A stretch of 9,630 nucleotides of DNA from JAHEJB01 sp037969195 (lineage in GTDB: Bacteria; Bacteroidota; Rhodothermia; Rhodothermales; Rubricoccaceae), in NCBI GenBank assembly GCA_037969195.1, contig JBBKWZ010000310.1, positions 1 to 9,630 of the forward strand, in the 5' to 3' direction. Shown here piece by piece: positions 1 to 6,837 of the stretch. The translations under genes and the position numbers were made by a program. The notes under the pieces are model-generated. The model was not told the DNA's origin and searched no databases. It saw only the letters and a program-made list of their open reading frames with translations. Each line of letters begins with the position of its first letter. Within the stretch, counting starts at the first letter, position 1.

Positions 1-736
1 GTAGTCGAATACACCGGAGGCAGTACCGGCAGCTCGCTGGCCATGGTCTGCGCCTATAAGGGCTACCAGGCCCATTTTGTAAGCTCTTGATGCCTTCGCC
101 GAGGAAAAGCTCCAGACGATGCGAGCCTTCGGAGCGAAGCTGGATATCATCCCCAGCGAAAATGGGATGATCACTGCCAAGCTCATCAACAGCCTTATAG
201 AGCGGGCTCGCGAGCTGAGCACCGCGCCAAACACATTCTGGACGGATCAGTTCAACAATGTCGACAACCGAGCGGCCTACCACCGCATGGCCAGGGAGAT
301 CCTGGATCAACTCGACTCGGACCCGGACGAGTTTATTATGGGGGTAGGAACCGGCGGCTGTTTCTCCGGGAACGCCGAAGTGCTGAAAGAGGAGGTACCG
401 GGTATACGCTGCATTCCGATTGAACCGCTCCACGTTCGCGCGTTGTCGGGTGGCGACGTTTCTGGAACCCACAAGCTTGAGGGCATCGGCTCAGGTTTCG
501 TCCCCTCGATATGCCGGCTGGATCTCGCGGATGAGATCATCGCCGTTTCGGATGTAGACGCCCAGGCAACGGCGCGAAGGCTGGCCTGTGAGGAAGGCAT
601 CTTTGGAGGGACGACCTCCGGCGCCAACGTGTGGGCCGCGCTGAAACAGGCACAGGTCCTTGGTGCGGGGAAGCGGATTGTGACCATCATTTGCGATTCC
701 GGGATGAAGTACTTGCGAGGAGATCTCTTCCGATAG
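1..736 (+). pseudogene. Cysteine synthase-like PLP enzyme, 5'-truncated by the window and frameshifted
   Basis: Fold-type II PLP enzyme of the cysteine synthase / cystathionine beta-synthase family, which exchanges the beta substituent of serine derivatives, typically making cysteine from O-acetylserine and sulfide. Frame 1 (bases 1-87) encodes the substrate-binding loop EYTGGSTGSSLA and then VSS, and meets TGA at 88-90. The reading resumes in frame 2 at GAT 89 as DAFAEEKLQTMRAFGAKL. Skipping one T at 87/88 restores the family's usual VSSDAFAEEKL run. Downstream are the PLP-phosphate glycine loop GTGGCFSG, the SGG...HKLEGIGSGF block, GGTTSGAN, and a terminal CDSGMKYL that supplies the serine facing the pyridine nitrogen. 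The N-terminal region with the PLP lysine lies off the window. The rest of the gene looks under normal constraint, so a recent mutation or an assembly error is more likely than old decay. Family assignment is firm; exact substrate is not. Confidence 0.88.
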
Positions 737-824
737 ACGATGAAGGGCTAAGTCACTGAGCTACCGTAAAGCGGTAAGAATTCTCGATTGCGATATTTAC
801 CTGACCAATCATCCAGATTTCACT

Positions 825-1685
825 ATGTGCACCCTTCGTTACGGTCTGCTCGCTGTCCTAATGTCGCTTGTCTGGGCAGCTCCTTCAGCTCAGGGCATTC
901 TTGATCGTCCCATTCTTCCCGCGCATTGTGCGGAAGACGATGAACGGATTGAGGTGATGTTTCTTGGCAGCTACCACATGTCAAACCCGGGAGCAGATGC
1001 GTTCAATCTCGAGGCAGACGACGTTCTTGTGCCTACGCGACAAATCGAGATTCAAGCCGTCGTCGATGGGCTCGCCGAATTCGCACCAACACATGTGGCG
1101 GTGGAAGCGCCATGGGGCGATAGTGTAGCGACTTCTCGCTACGACGCTTATAAAGCTGGTGAACTTGAGCTGCGGCGCAGTGAGGAGGAGCAAATTGGCT
1201 TCCGCCTAGCCCATCAACTAAGGCACGCACGCGTGTATCCGGTGGATGTGCAAATGCAGTTGGACTTCGCATCCGTCAGTCAGTTGGCCCAGCAAGACCC
1301 CAAACTTGGCGCGCTAATGGGCGGTATTCAAGAGATAGGAGAGACGGCCATAGCCACGATGGCCGAGTGGCTCGCTTCGGGCACTATCGGCGCGATGCTC
1401 GTAAAGATGAACGACCCAGAAATGCTGCAACGTGCCCACTCGCCATACGTCGAGTTCTTCGTTCCAATAGCCATAGACGAAAATTACGCGGGCGCAGATA
1501 TGGTCGCTACGTGGTACCAGCGTAACATTCGCATCTTCGCCAATCTGACACGCATCGTCGAATCCGACAACGATCGACTTTTCGCCGTTTACGGTCAAGG
1601 CCACGTTCCTATTATTCGCCAAATGGTGATAGATCATCCAGGATATTGCGTCGTCGAGCCGAACCCGTATCTAGAGGGGTTGTAG
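825..1685 (+). CDS. Secreted DUF5694 (TraB/TIKI-like) protein
   Basis: A 286-residue protein with an N-terminal signal peptide (hydrophobic LLAVLMSLVWA, likely cut after the SAQG region near residue 25), so it probably acts in the periplasm or outside the cell. The mature part opens with FLGSYHMSNPGADAF (His51), continues with ADDVLVPTRQIEI and VAVEAPW (Glu94), and ends with YGQGHVPIIRQM (His260). This pattern of an early G-x-x-H, an internal E after a hydrophobic strand and a late G-x-G-H matches DUF5694. It also resembles the metal-binding layout of TraB/GumN/TIKI-type proteins; that comparison is inference, since no activity is established for DUF5694 as far as I know. ATG 825 is chosen because it gives a complete signal peptide. 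No clear Shine-Dalgarno is visible. The next gene follows on the same strand after 89 bases and could be co-transcribed. Confidence 0.85.
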   Translation: MCTLRYGLLAVLMSLVWAAPSAQGILDRPILPAHCAEDDERIEVMFLGSYHMSNPGADAFNLEADDVLVPTRQIEIQAVVDGLAEFAPTHVAVEAPWGDSVATSRYDAYKAGELELRRSEEEQIGFRLAHQLRHARVYPVDVQMQLDFASVSQLAQQDPKLGALMGGIQEIGETAIATMAEWLASGTIGAMLVKMNDPEMLQRAHSPYVEFFVPIAIDENYAGADMVATWYQRNIRIFANLTRIVESDNDRLFAVYGQGHVPIIRQMVIDHPGYCVVEPNPYLEGL

Positions 1686-1774
1686 CCACTCAGCGCTCAA
1701 AGCAGAGTAGACAATGGTTACGAACGGTGTCCGATCTGCCGGTGCGGTCCTTTAGCCAAAGCTTTACTTCCAGA

Positions 1775-2128
1775 ATGAAGCAGATCGTCGTCTCGCTCGG
1801 ACTAGCCGCGCTCCTCGTTCTGGCCATGCTCGACAACTCGGCCATGATGTTCGTCTCGGCATTGGGGGTCAGCATTGCCGTCTGGATCACGCGCGAAGCC
1901 ACGATCCGGACGCAAGTCATCGCGCCTATTGTATGTGGGCTAGCGGGCAGCATCGTTGCCGAAACAGTCCACACCATCTACCACCTGCTCGGCGGCGAGA
2001 CAGCCAGCGGCGACAGCGGCTTTTTCTTCGTTGGTGCGACGGTGATTGGGCTTAGCAATGGTGTCATTCTGGCCGTCGTTGTGCTCCTCGCAAATGCAGC
2101 AAGCCTGAGGCGGCAAAAAGGCCGTTGA
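1775..2128 (+). CDS. Small four-helix membrane protein of unknown function
   Basis: Not a family I recognise. From ATG 1775 it encodes 117 residues. The frame stays open upstream to a TTG at 1646, but that would overlap the DUF5694 gene and add a polar, non-hydrophobic leader, so the ATG is preferred. Four hydrophobic stretches are visible: about residues 3-18 (IVVSLGLAALLVLAML), 22-38, 48-70 (APIVCGLAGSIVAETVHTIY) and 83-110 (FFFVGATVIGLSNGVILAVV), ending in the basic tail SLRRQKGR. Its last ~110 bases plus the 8 bases after its stop recur in decayed form at 3990-4122, so the gene was duplicated in the past and this is the surviving copy. It lies tail to tail with a decayed aminotransferase end at 2221-2335, mirroring the arrangement on the right side of the locus. 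Confidence 0.6.
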   Translation: MKQIVVSLGLAALLVLAMLDNSAMMFVSALGVSIAVWITREATIRTQVIAPIVCGLAGSIVAETVHTIYHLLGGETASGDSGFFFVGATVIGLSNGVILAVVVLLANAASLRRQKGR

Positions 2129-2136
2129 GAGCCGAC
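2006..2136 (+). repeat. Direct repeat R1, copy A (3' end of the intact membrane-protein gene)
   Basis: Covers the 3' end of the membrane-protein gene and the bases just past its stop. It aligns with 3990-4122 at about 75% identity by eye over roughly 115 columns, with one-base gaps only. The best-kept blocks are the shared GGCAAAAA run and TTGAGAGCCGAC, which extends beyond the stop codon. Similarity outside the coding part shows a DNA-level duplication rather than protein convergence. Confidence 0.8.
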
Positions 2137-2484
2137 TACGTTTAGTGTTGCTGAATCCCTAGGCAATGTGATGTCAAATAAGCCAGGGCTGGTTGTTGCG
2201 TCTACTTCCATCGTAGTGACTCATTCGACGAGCTATCGATTCGGCAGACCCTCCCGGAGGACCGACTCCAACGCTTCGACGAACCAGTCGAGTTCGTACC
2301 AGGCAGCGGTGTGGTTCCTGCCTAGATCCTGTAATCTTGCATGTTTGCACTCACGCGGCGTACCCTGTAAACAACGTGATACTGAGCGGGCCACTTACGG
2401 TCACGTGAGCACTATCGAAATCGCGTACCCACCGCGAGCGGCGTCAGACACCGCGTCACCCTTCCTAAAGACCAGAGAATCCTT
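2129..2484. other. Gene-free interval holding an aminotransferase fossil and the TPR gene leader
   Basis: No intact gene is visible in these 356 bases. The left end, to 2136, is the edge of repeat R1. Bases 2140-2185 show faint resemblance to 4621-4660 upstream of the DUF1772 gene (shared TTAGTG and CTAGG words). Bases 2221-2335 are a decayed aminotransferase 3' end, given separately. The remaining 150 bases before the TPR lipoprotein start contain TTGCAC at 2345 and TAAACA at 2368, 17 bases apart. These could be a sigma-70-type promoter, but the match is too weak to call. A forward reading frame crosses this stretch (2168-2488), but it has no family resemblance and is mostly antisense to the fossil. 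Confidence 0.6.
2221..2335 (-). pseudogene. Decayed 3' end of a class V aminotransferase gene
   Basis: Read on the minus strand, this stretch translates as YELDWFVEALESVLREGLPN R, a stop (TAG), then LVE and a terminal TGA. The intact aminotransferase at 4666-5979 ends EELDRFVEAMQTILRDGLPD RYLAE and the same TGA. Bases 2221-2300 align without gaps to 4666-4745 at about 74% identity by eye. Further in, the resemblance continues weakly (GRNHT against GNRIT) with a small deletion and then fades near 2335. The internal stop and the missing body of some 400 codons mean it cannot make the enzyme. It is a fossil of a second gene copy. Confidence 0.82.
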
Positions 2485-3969
2485 ATGATTAAGGCAGCCA
2501 CATTGATCACACCGCTAGCAGTCTTGTTGCTCTTTGCTGGGTGCGTTGAGCAAAGCGATACCGCCTCAGAAATTCCGGTAACAACGTCCTCCGATGGGGC
2601 GAGGAATCTCTTCAATGCCGGATTGGAAGCGATGGACATGGGCCGCGGCAATGATGCCAACAGTCTTTTCGAACAAGCGATTGCTGCCGATTCAACGTTC
2701 GCTCAGGGTTACCTGAGAATCGCCAATTCAGCTGCGTCGACGGAGGAGTTCACAACCAATCTCGCGAAAGCCGTTGAATTGTCCAGTAACGCATCTGAGG
2801 CCGAGCAAGTGCTCATCTCGATCACGCAGAAGGGGTTCGAAAACGACGTGGAAGGCCAGCTCGCGCAGGCCCAGCGACTCGTGGAATTACTGCCTGGTAG
2901 CGCTCGTGCGCTGACGGTGTTGGCCGGTATTCAAGGGGGAATGAACGATGCCGAAGCGTCGCGCACTACGCTCATGCGGGCTATTGAGATCGCGCCCAAT
3001 TTTGCGGCCGCCCATATGCAGCTGGGTAATGACTTTCTCTTTCTGGATCCCAAAGATTTCGCGCAGGCCGAGACTCATTTCCAGCATGCTGCCGATCTGG
3101 CGCCCGAAGAACCAACCCCGCACGACCTGCTCGGCGACGTACACCGTGCCCAGGGAAATCTGGAAGCGGCGTACGAGGACTACACGAGGGCCGCGGAGTA
3201 CGCGCCTGAAATGGGCTCCCCACTTCAGCAACGCGGCCACGTGAACTCTTTCCTTGGCCACTTCGACGAGGCGCGGGCCGACTATGATCGCTCTATGGAG
3301 CTTGAAATGGCGCGCGGCAACAACAACGCACCGTTCTTCGCGGTCTTCCGGTCGTACGTAAACATCCACGAAGGTAATCCGGCGGCCGCGATCGCCGAGC
3401 TTAACGAGTTGGCCGCTAGCGCGGAAGAATTGGGCGTGGAAGGCACGGACGACGTAAAGATCAACTGCCTTACTAACATCGCGCAGATCGCGACGCACAC
3501 AGGAGACTACGCGACGGCCTCCAACGCAATCGCCGAGATGGCGCCTTTGATGCGGGCACAAGCGGAAGCCTCCGGAACCGAACAGTTCCAGCGTGGCACC
3601 GAAGCTGCCATCGTGATGTTGAACGGGCTACTGGCGGCGAGACGAGGCGATGCCGAAATCGCCCGCGCAAGAGCTGACGAGTACACTACACTCATAGAAC
3701 CCGACACCAACCCGCGCAAGATGGAACCGGTGCACGAACTTCTTGGAATGATGGAGTACCATCAAGGGAATCACGCTGCAGCCGCCGAACACCTAGCTCA
3801 GGGTAATCCGGGCAATGTGTACACGAAGTACTACCGCGCGGTCTCGCTCGACGAAGCTGGCCAATCCGACGAAGCCGCCGCCCTGTTCGATGAGATTGCG
3901 GTCTGGAACTTTAATGGCCTGAACTACGCCCTCATCAGGGCCGACGTGCTCGAGCGCGTGGCACCATAG
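2485..3969 (+). CDS. TPR-repeat lipoprotein
   Basis: A 494-residue lipoprotein built of tetratricopeptide repeats. Residues 1-20 form a type II signal peptide with lipobox FAGC (lipidated Cys20). Residue +2 is Val, not the Asp retention signal, so outer-membrane anchoring facing the periplasm is likely in a Gram-negative cell. TPR-like units are clearest at about 38-72, 138-172, 173-208, 209-242 (LLGDVHRAQGNLEAAYEDY) and 243-276 (LQQRGHVNSFLGHFDEARA). More diverged helical pairs run to the C terminus (LLGMMEYHQGNHAAAAEHL, YYRAVSLDEAGQSDEAAALF). TPRs are scaffolds for protein binding; no enzymatic domain is visible, so the partner is unknown. ATG 2485 gives the full lipoprotein signal; the Shine-Dalgarno is poor (AGAG eight bases upstream). 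The gene sits between the two copies of the duplicated membrane/aminotransferase block, and its stop abuts the second block almost directly. Confidence 0.9.
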   Translation: MIKAATLITPLAVLLLFAGCVEQSDTASEIPVTTSSDGARNLFNAGLEAMDMGRGNDANSLFEQAIAADSTFAQGYLRIANSAASTEEFTTNLAKAVELSSNASEAEQVLISITQKGFENDVEGQLAQAQRLVELLPGSARALTVLAGIQGGMNDAEASRTTLMRAIEIAPNFAAAHMQLGNDFLFLDPKDFAQAETHFQHAADLAPEEPTPHDLLGDVHRAQGNLEAAYEDYTRAAEYAPEMGSPLQQRGHVNSFLGHFDEARADYDRSMELEMARGNNNAPFFAVFRSYVNIHEGNPAAAIAELNELAASAEELGVEGTDDVKINCLTNIAQIATHTGDYATASNAIAEMAPLMRAQAEASGTEQFQRGTEAAIVMLNGLLAARRGDAEIARARADEYTTLIEPDTNPRKMEPVHELLGMMEYHQGNHAAAAEHLAQGNPGNVYTKYYRAVSLDEAGQSDEAAALFDEIAVWNFNGLNYALIRADVLERVAP

Positions 3970-3970
3970 A

Positions 3971-4122
3971 TATTCGCTCCGCGCCGGTTAGCAGCGATAG
4001 CGGCCTTTTTCATCGTTCCTGCGATCGTTACTGGTGTTGGCAACGGGGTCGCATAGGCCGTACTGCTTCTCCTCGAACATGCCACAAGCCTAAGACGGCA
4101 AAAAAGGCTGTTGAGAGCCGAC
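3971..4122 (+). pseudogene. Decayed copy of the membrane-protein gene 3' end (repeat R1, copy B)
   Basis: In the frame starting at GCA 3991 this reads AFFIVPAIVTGVGNGVA, a stop (TAG 4054-4056), then AVLLLLEHATSLRRQK. The intact gene ends FFFVGATVIGLSNGVILAVVVLLANAASLRRQKGR. The copy carries an in-frame stop, one extra base near 4005 (GGCC before the T run) and one extra A at 4099-4105 that removes the ancestral stop. It aligns best over 3990-4122 and possibly back to 3971, just after the TPR gene. Only the last third of the gene survives. No start codon or upstream helices are present, so it is non-functional. Confidence 0.82.
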
Positions 4123-4140
4123 AGTGCGCGTCGGCGACCG

Positions 4141-4620
4141 TTACGCACAGAGTCCGAGCGTGAACGCTGCGGCCGCAAGCAAAGCGGTGAACGCCCGAAC
4201 ATGATTCCACGCCGTCCAGCGTGAGACGTACCGACGCCAGTGCACTTCGGAACCCTCGTCATCGGCCTCTACGGTAGCGTGCGCGTCGTTCATGGGGATG
4301 TGAACAATGACAGTTTCCATTAGCGTGCCGACCAGATATAACACACTGCCTGCCAACACGAGGATCGAGTGCGAATCGCTCCAGTTCAGGAGAGCCCAGC
4401 CGCCGAGGAGCAGGCAAAGCGGTCCCAAACCGGCAAAAATCCCGATGAACCACGGAGTAAGTACGGTTACGTTGATCTCCTGCATCGCCCTGATCCCTTC
4501 GGAGGGTTCAAGCTGGGCCAATGCGCGCATGACGAACGTCGAGAACGCGTAAAACACGCCTGCGATGAGGCCGGAGCCGAGAGCGGCGGAAAGAATGGCA
4601 ATGTCGAACAGACTGTTCAT
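4141..4620 (-). CDS. DUF1772 (anthrone oxygenase-like) membrane protein
   Basis: A 159-residue integral membrane protein. Helix 1 is about residues 5-27 (ALGSGLIAGVFYAFSTFVM), helix 2 about 57-80 (WFIGIFAGLGPLCLLLGGWAL), helix 3 about 84-105, and helix 4 about 139-159 at the C terminus. Signature segments of DUF1772 are the GVFYAFS start, MQEINVTVLTPWF, the IPMND loop after helix 3 and WTAWNHVR before the last helix. The family includes fungal anthrone oxygenases, but most bacterial members have no proven reaction. ATG 4620 is used; a TTG five codons earlier also keeps the frame open. It lies 45 bases downstream of the class V aminotransferase on the same strand, so co-transcription is likely. 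The left copy of the duplicated block lacks this gene. Confidence 0.87.
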   Translation of the reverse strand: MNSLFDIAILSAALGSGLIAGVFYAFSTFVMRALAQLEPSEGIRAMQEINVTVLTPWFIGIFAGLGPLCLLLGGWALLNWSDSHSILVLAGSVLYLVGTLMETVIVHIPMNDAHATVEADDEGSEVHWRRYVSRWTAWNHVRAFTALLAAAAFTLGLCA

Positions 4621-4665
4621 CGCGTTAGTGCTCAATGCGAATTGCTAGGTAGCGATCAAAGCGGC

Positions 4666-5979
4666 TCATTCAGCCAAGTATCGATCCGGAAGTCCATCCC
4701 GCAGGATCGTCTGCATCGCTTCGACAAACCGATCGAGTTCTTCGAGGGTCGTGTACACGTTCGGGGTGATACGATTGCCCTCGAATTCGTCGTGCTTGAT
4801 GGGTGTGATGATGATTCGGTGGGTGTCCCACATGTGGTTGCCGATCGCGCCGGAGTCAATCCCTTCAATCTGGACGACACCAATTCCGCAGGACTGTCCT
4901 GGCCTCTGACTCGTGTGCAACACGACCCGGTCGTGCTCCAATAAGGGCTCGGCCCAGTAGTTGAGCAGGTATTTGAGTCGCTCTTCTTTTCGTTTGGGAC
5001 CAATTCCCTCGTGGAACGTCAGAGCGTCGGCGATTGCCAGATGGTTGGCGGCTGGGTGGGTCCCGATCTCCTCGAATTTTCGGATGTCGTCGTCCTGCGT
5101 CTCGGCAGCCGCCATCATGGGCCAGAGATCCCGAATCTTGTCTTTGCGGACGTACAGCATGCCCGTCCCATGCGGAGCAAATAGCCATTTGTGCAGGCTG
5201 GTCGCGTAATAATCGCAGTCGAGATCGTCGTGGGTGAAGTCCCAGTGCGCGAAGGAGTGCGCGCCGTCCACGATGACGGGGATGCCGTGACGCCTCGCCA
5301 TTTGCACCACACGTTTGACAGGGAGGATCTGCCCCGTGATGTTCACGATGTGGCACATCAGGATGGCCTTGGTGCGGGGTGTGATGTTCTGTTCGAACAG
5401 GGACACCACTTCGTCCTCATCTTCCGCTGGAATGGGCAGCGAGAACTGGTTCATAACAATCCCCTCTCTCCTCTCGCGCTGGCGGAAGGTCGTCAACATG
5501 CGCCCGTAATCGTGGGTTGTTGTGAGCACTTCGTCACCCGGCTCCAGGTCCAGGCCCAGCTGGCAGATCTGCAGCCCTTCTGAGGCGTTCCTGACAATGG
5601 CAATCTCTTCAGGATCGCAGTGGAAAGCGCGGGCTAGTCGTTGGCGAGTGCCCTCCTTTTGCGGCTCAAGAATCCGCCACATCGTGTAAACCGGCGCCTC
5701 ATTCGAATAGTCCAGATGCCGCTTCATCGCCTCCTGGACAACGGCAGGGGCTGGACTCACGCCGCCGTTGTTCAGATTGACGAGCGACCTATCAACCGTA
5801 AAGGCCTGCTGGATCTCTCTCCAGAAGTCTTCGTCCCGGGCGATTTCCTCCGGTGAGCCGGCAAACTGAGCCAGCGATTCGAGGAGACCGGGAATGGACG
5901 CCGGCTTCAGCGATGCCACGGCCACCGACGCTGCGGCCGGGCCGCCAATCGCGCCGAGGAATTGTCTTCTGGAATACAT
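4666..5979 (-). CDS. Tat-exported class V aminotransferase (isopenicillin N epimerase-like)
   Basis: A 437-residue fold-type I PLP enzyme with an N-terminal twin-arginine signal (SRRQFLGAIGG followed by an alanine-rich hydrophobic stretch to about residue 30), so it is probably folded with its cofactor and exported to the periplasm. The mature part starts LVNLNNGGVSPAP, then IVRNASEGLQICQLGL (helix binding the PLP phosphate), VIVDGAHSFAH with Asp238 to pair with the pyridine nitrogen, and TSLHKWLFAPHGTGMLYV with Lys264 as the Schiff-base lysine. The 26-residue Asp-Lys spacing is normal for class V. This architecture resembles the isopenicillin N epimerase / cysteine desulfurase-like group, but the substrate cannot be read from sequence. 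ATG 5979 starts the Tat signal exactly; no strong Shine-Dalgarno is visible. It is first in a likely two-gene unit with the DUF1772 protein. A fossil of a second copy of its 3' end lies at 2221-2335. Confidence 0.93.
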   Translation of the reverse strand: MYSRRQFLGAIGGPAAASVAVASLKPASIPGLLESLAQFAGSPEEIARDEDFWREIQQAFTVDRSLVNLNNGGVSPAPAVVQEAMKRHLDYSNEAPVYTMWRILEPQKEGTRQRLARAFHCDPEEIAIVRNASEGLQICQLGLDLEPGDEVLTTTHDYGRMLTTFRQRERREGIVMNQFSLPIPAEDEDEVVSLFEQNITPRTKAILMCHIVNITGQILPVKRVVQMARRHGIPVIVDGAHSFAHWDFTHDDLDCDYYATSLHKWLFAPHGTGMLYVRKDKIRDLWPMMAAAETQDDDIRKFEEIGTHPAANHLAIADALTFHEGIGPKRKEERLKYLLNYWAEPLLEHDRVVLHTSQRPGQSCGIGVVQIEGIDSGAIGNHMWDTHRIIITPIKHDEFEGNRITPNVYTTLEELDRFVEAMQTILRDGLPDRYLAE

Positions 5980-6193
5980 GGATGCGCACGGGAGATTCGA
6001 CTACCCAAGCAATGTAATCGGTAAGGGTTAATGGCCATCTTCGTACGTCAACGTCCCACGTACCTTTGCAGGCCGGGGACTCCTCAGCCAACCGACTAGC
6101 ACCTCCACAAATTCCAAACGATGGAAGCCGTACTAGCTTACGTGCCCCCACGCCATTATCCCATAAAACAACAGCTTGTCGAATGCGGCGAGC

Positions 6194-6199
6194 GAGGAG
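6194..6199 (+). promoter_or_regulatory. Shine-Dalgarno fixing the RRM protein start
   Basis: GAGGAG ends nine bases before ATG 6209. It is the best ribosome binding site in the window. It argues for starting the RNA-binding protein at MPKKIYVGNL rather than at the in-frame TTG 6176, which has no such motif. Confidence 0.7.
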
Positions 6200-6208
6200 A
6201 CCCCCACG

Positions 6209-6457
6209 ATGCCCAAGAAAATCTACGTTGGAAACCTGCCCTTCAGCACCACGGACGACGAAATCAGGTCGATGTTCAGCGAATATGGCTCTGTTACGTC
6301 GGTCAATCTAGTGACGGATCGCGATACCGGACGCCCGCGAGGCTTCGGGTTCGTCGAGATGGAAAATGGCGCCGACGAGGCGATTCAAGCGCTCCATCAG
6401 ACGGAGATGGGCGACCGGATTCTCAACGTAAACGAGGCCAGGCCGAGGCAGGAGTGA
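6209..6457 (+). CDS. Small single-RRM RNA-binding protein
   Basis: An 82-residue protein made of almost nothing but one RNA recognition motif. RNP2 is IYVGNL at residues 4-9 and RNP1 is RGFGFVEM at about 44-51, each with the aromatic residues that stack on RNA bases. The beta-alpha-beta order is complete: TTDDEIRSMFSEYG helix, VTSVNLVTDRDTGRPRG, and ADEAIQALHQTEMGDRILNVNEARP. Bacterial proteins of this size are usually cytoplasmic, single-strand RNA binders, often linked to cold or stress response. The usual glycine-rich tail is missing; the protein stops soon after the RRM at ARPRQE. It is divergent from the aminotransferase, with 229 bases between them that should hold both promoters, though I cannot place either one with confidence. 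Confidence 0.95.
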   Translation: MPKKIYVGNLPFSTTDDEIRSMFSEYGSVTSVNLVTDRDTGRPRGFGFVEMENGADEAIQALHQTEMGDRILNVNEARPRQE

Positions 6458-6488
6458 GGAGGATGGGGATGGTAATGCGACCACTCTT

Positions 6489-6538
6489 GCATGCCGTATC
6501 TCGGTATGCCCGGATTGTTACGACGGGCTGCCGCCGTC
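6489..6538. terminator. Pair of hairpins between convergent genes
   Basis: Between the RRM gene (+) and the zinc-ribbon gene (-) lie two inverted repeats. Bases 6489-6496 (GCATGCCG) pair with 6502-6509 (CGGTATGC) around a five-base loop, with one G-T pair. GACGG at 6522-6526 pairs with CCGTC at 6534-6538. Placed between convergent genes they could end transcription from either side, but neither is followed by a proper T run. A rho-independent terminator is therefore only a possibility. Confidence 0.3.
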
Positions 6539-6546
6539 TCTAGAAA

Positions 6547-6837
6547 TCACGCTAGGTAGCCCTCGACCTCTTCCTCAGAATCCACAACCTTGCCAACCAG
6601 GAAAAGTGGCGGATGGTCGGGAAAAGAGAAGTCAAAGTGCCAGACGGCTCCGCATGCCTTGCAGCGTGCCCGTTGCCAAAGGGGCCAGCCAGCGTCGTCG
6701 CTTGCTTCGTCGATGCGCTCAACTCCGCCAGCCAGGATCTCCTCAACGCCAATGTGAGCGCCGGACCAATAGTAGACCTTTTCATTGCCCACGCATTGCG
6801 GGCAGCCTTCCCCGTCCCGCAGGTCGTTCAGGTTCAT
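6547..6837 (-). CDS. Hypothetical zinc-ribbon protein
   Basis: A 96-residue soluble protein that I cannot assign to a named family. Two cysteine pairs are visible, CPQC at residues 12-15 and CKAC at 59-62, the usual spacing of a zinc ribbon with an inserted loop. Between them is an acidic, tryptophan-containing segment (YYWSGAHIGVEEIL, WPLW), and after the second knuckle AVWHFDFSFPDHPP leads to an acidic C terminus (DSEEEVEGYLA). The tetracysteine site suggests structural zinc; nothing shows nucleic-acid binding. ATG 6837 is used; a TTG five codons upstream (6852) keeps the frame open. It runs towards the RRM gene, and its start overlaps the possible start of the plus-strand gene at 6836, so any shared promoter must lie inside one of the two genes or one start is wrong. 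Confidence 0.7.
   Translation of the reverse strand: MNLNDLRDGEGCPQCVGNEKVYYWSGAHIGVEEILAGGVERIDEASDDAGWPLWQRARCKACGAVWHFDFSFPDHPPLFLVGKVVDSEEEVEGYLA

Noticed and set aside
79..91. Programmed ribosomal frameshift in the cysteine synthase-like gene
   Set aside because: There is no slippery heptamer with a downstream pseudoknot, and this enzyme family is not known to use frameshifting; a simple extra base fits better.
762..776. Small hairpin TACCG-TAAAG-CGGTA after the cysteine synthase-like gene
   Set aside because: The five-base stem has no following T run; too weak to call a terminator.
2887..3561. Long minus-strand open frame (224 codons) opposite the TPR gene
   Set aside because: It is a mirror of the TPR coding sequence, rich in Arg/Val from antisense codons, with no family motifs. 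The plus-strand lipoprotein is unambiguous.
4111..4134. GCCGAC...GTCGGC inverted repeat near the end of the DUF1772 gene
   Set aside because: The stem is six bases without a T tract, and its left arm is part of the duplicated R1 sequence, so a terminator role is not supported.
2129..4665. Integron-like cassette array (genes separated by short repeats such as GTTAGTG and GCTAGG words)
   Set aside because: No core sites of the GTTRRRY/RYYYAAC type pair up around the genes, gene orientation is mixed, and the repeats are better explained as fossils of neighbouring genes.
4369..4944. Plus-strand open frame of 191 codons across the DUF1772 and aminotransferase genes
   Set aside because: It crosses two well-supported minus-strand genes and has no recognisable domain.
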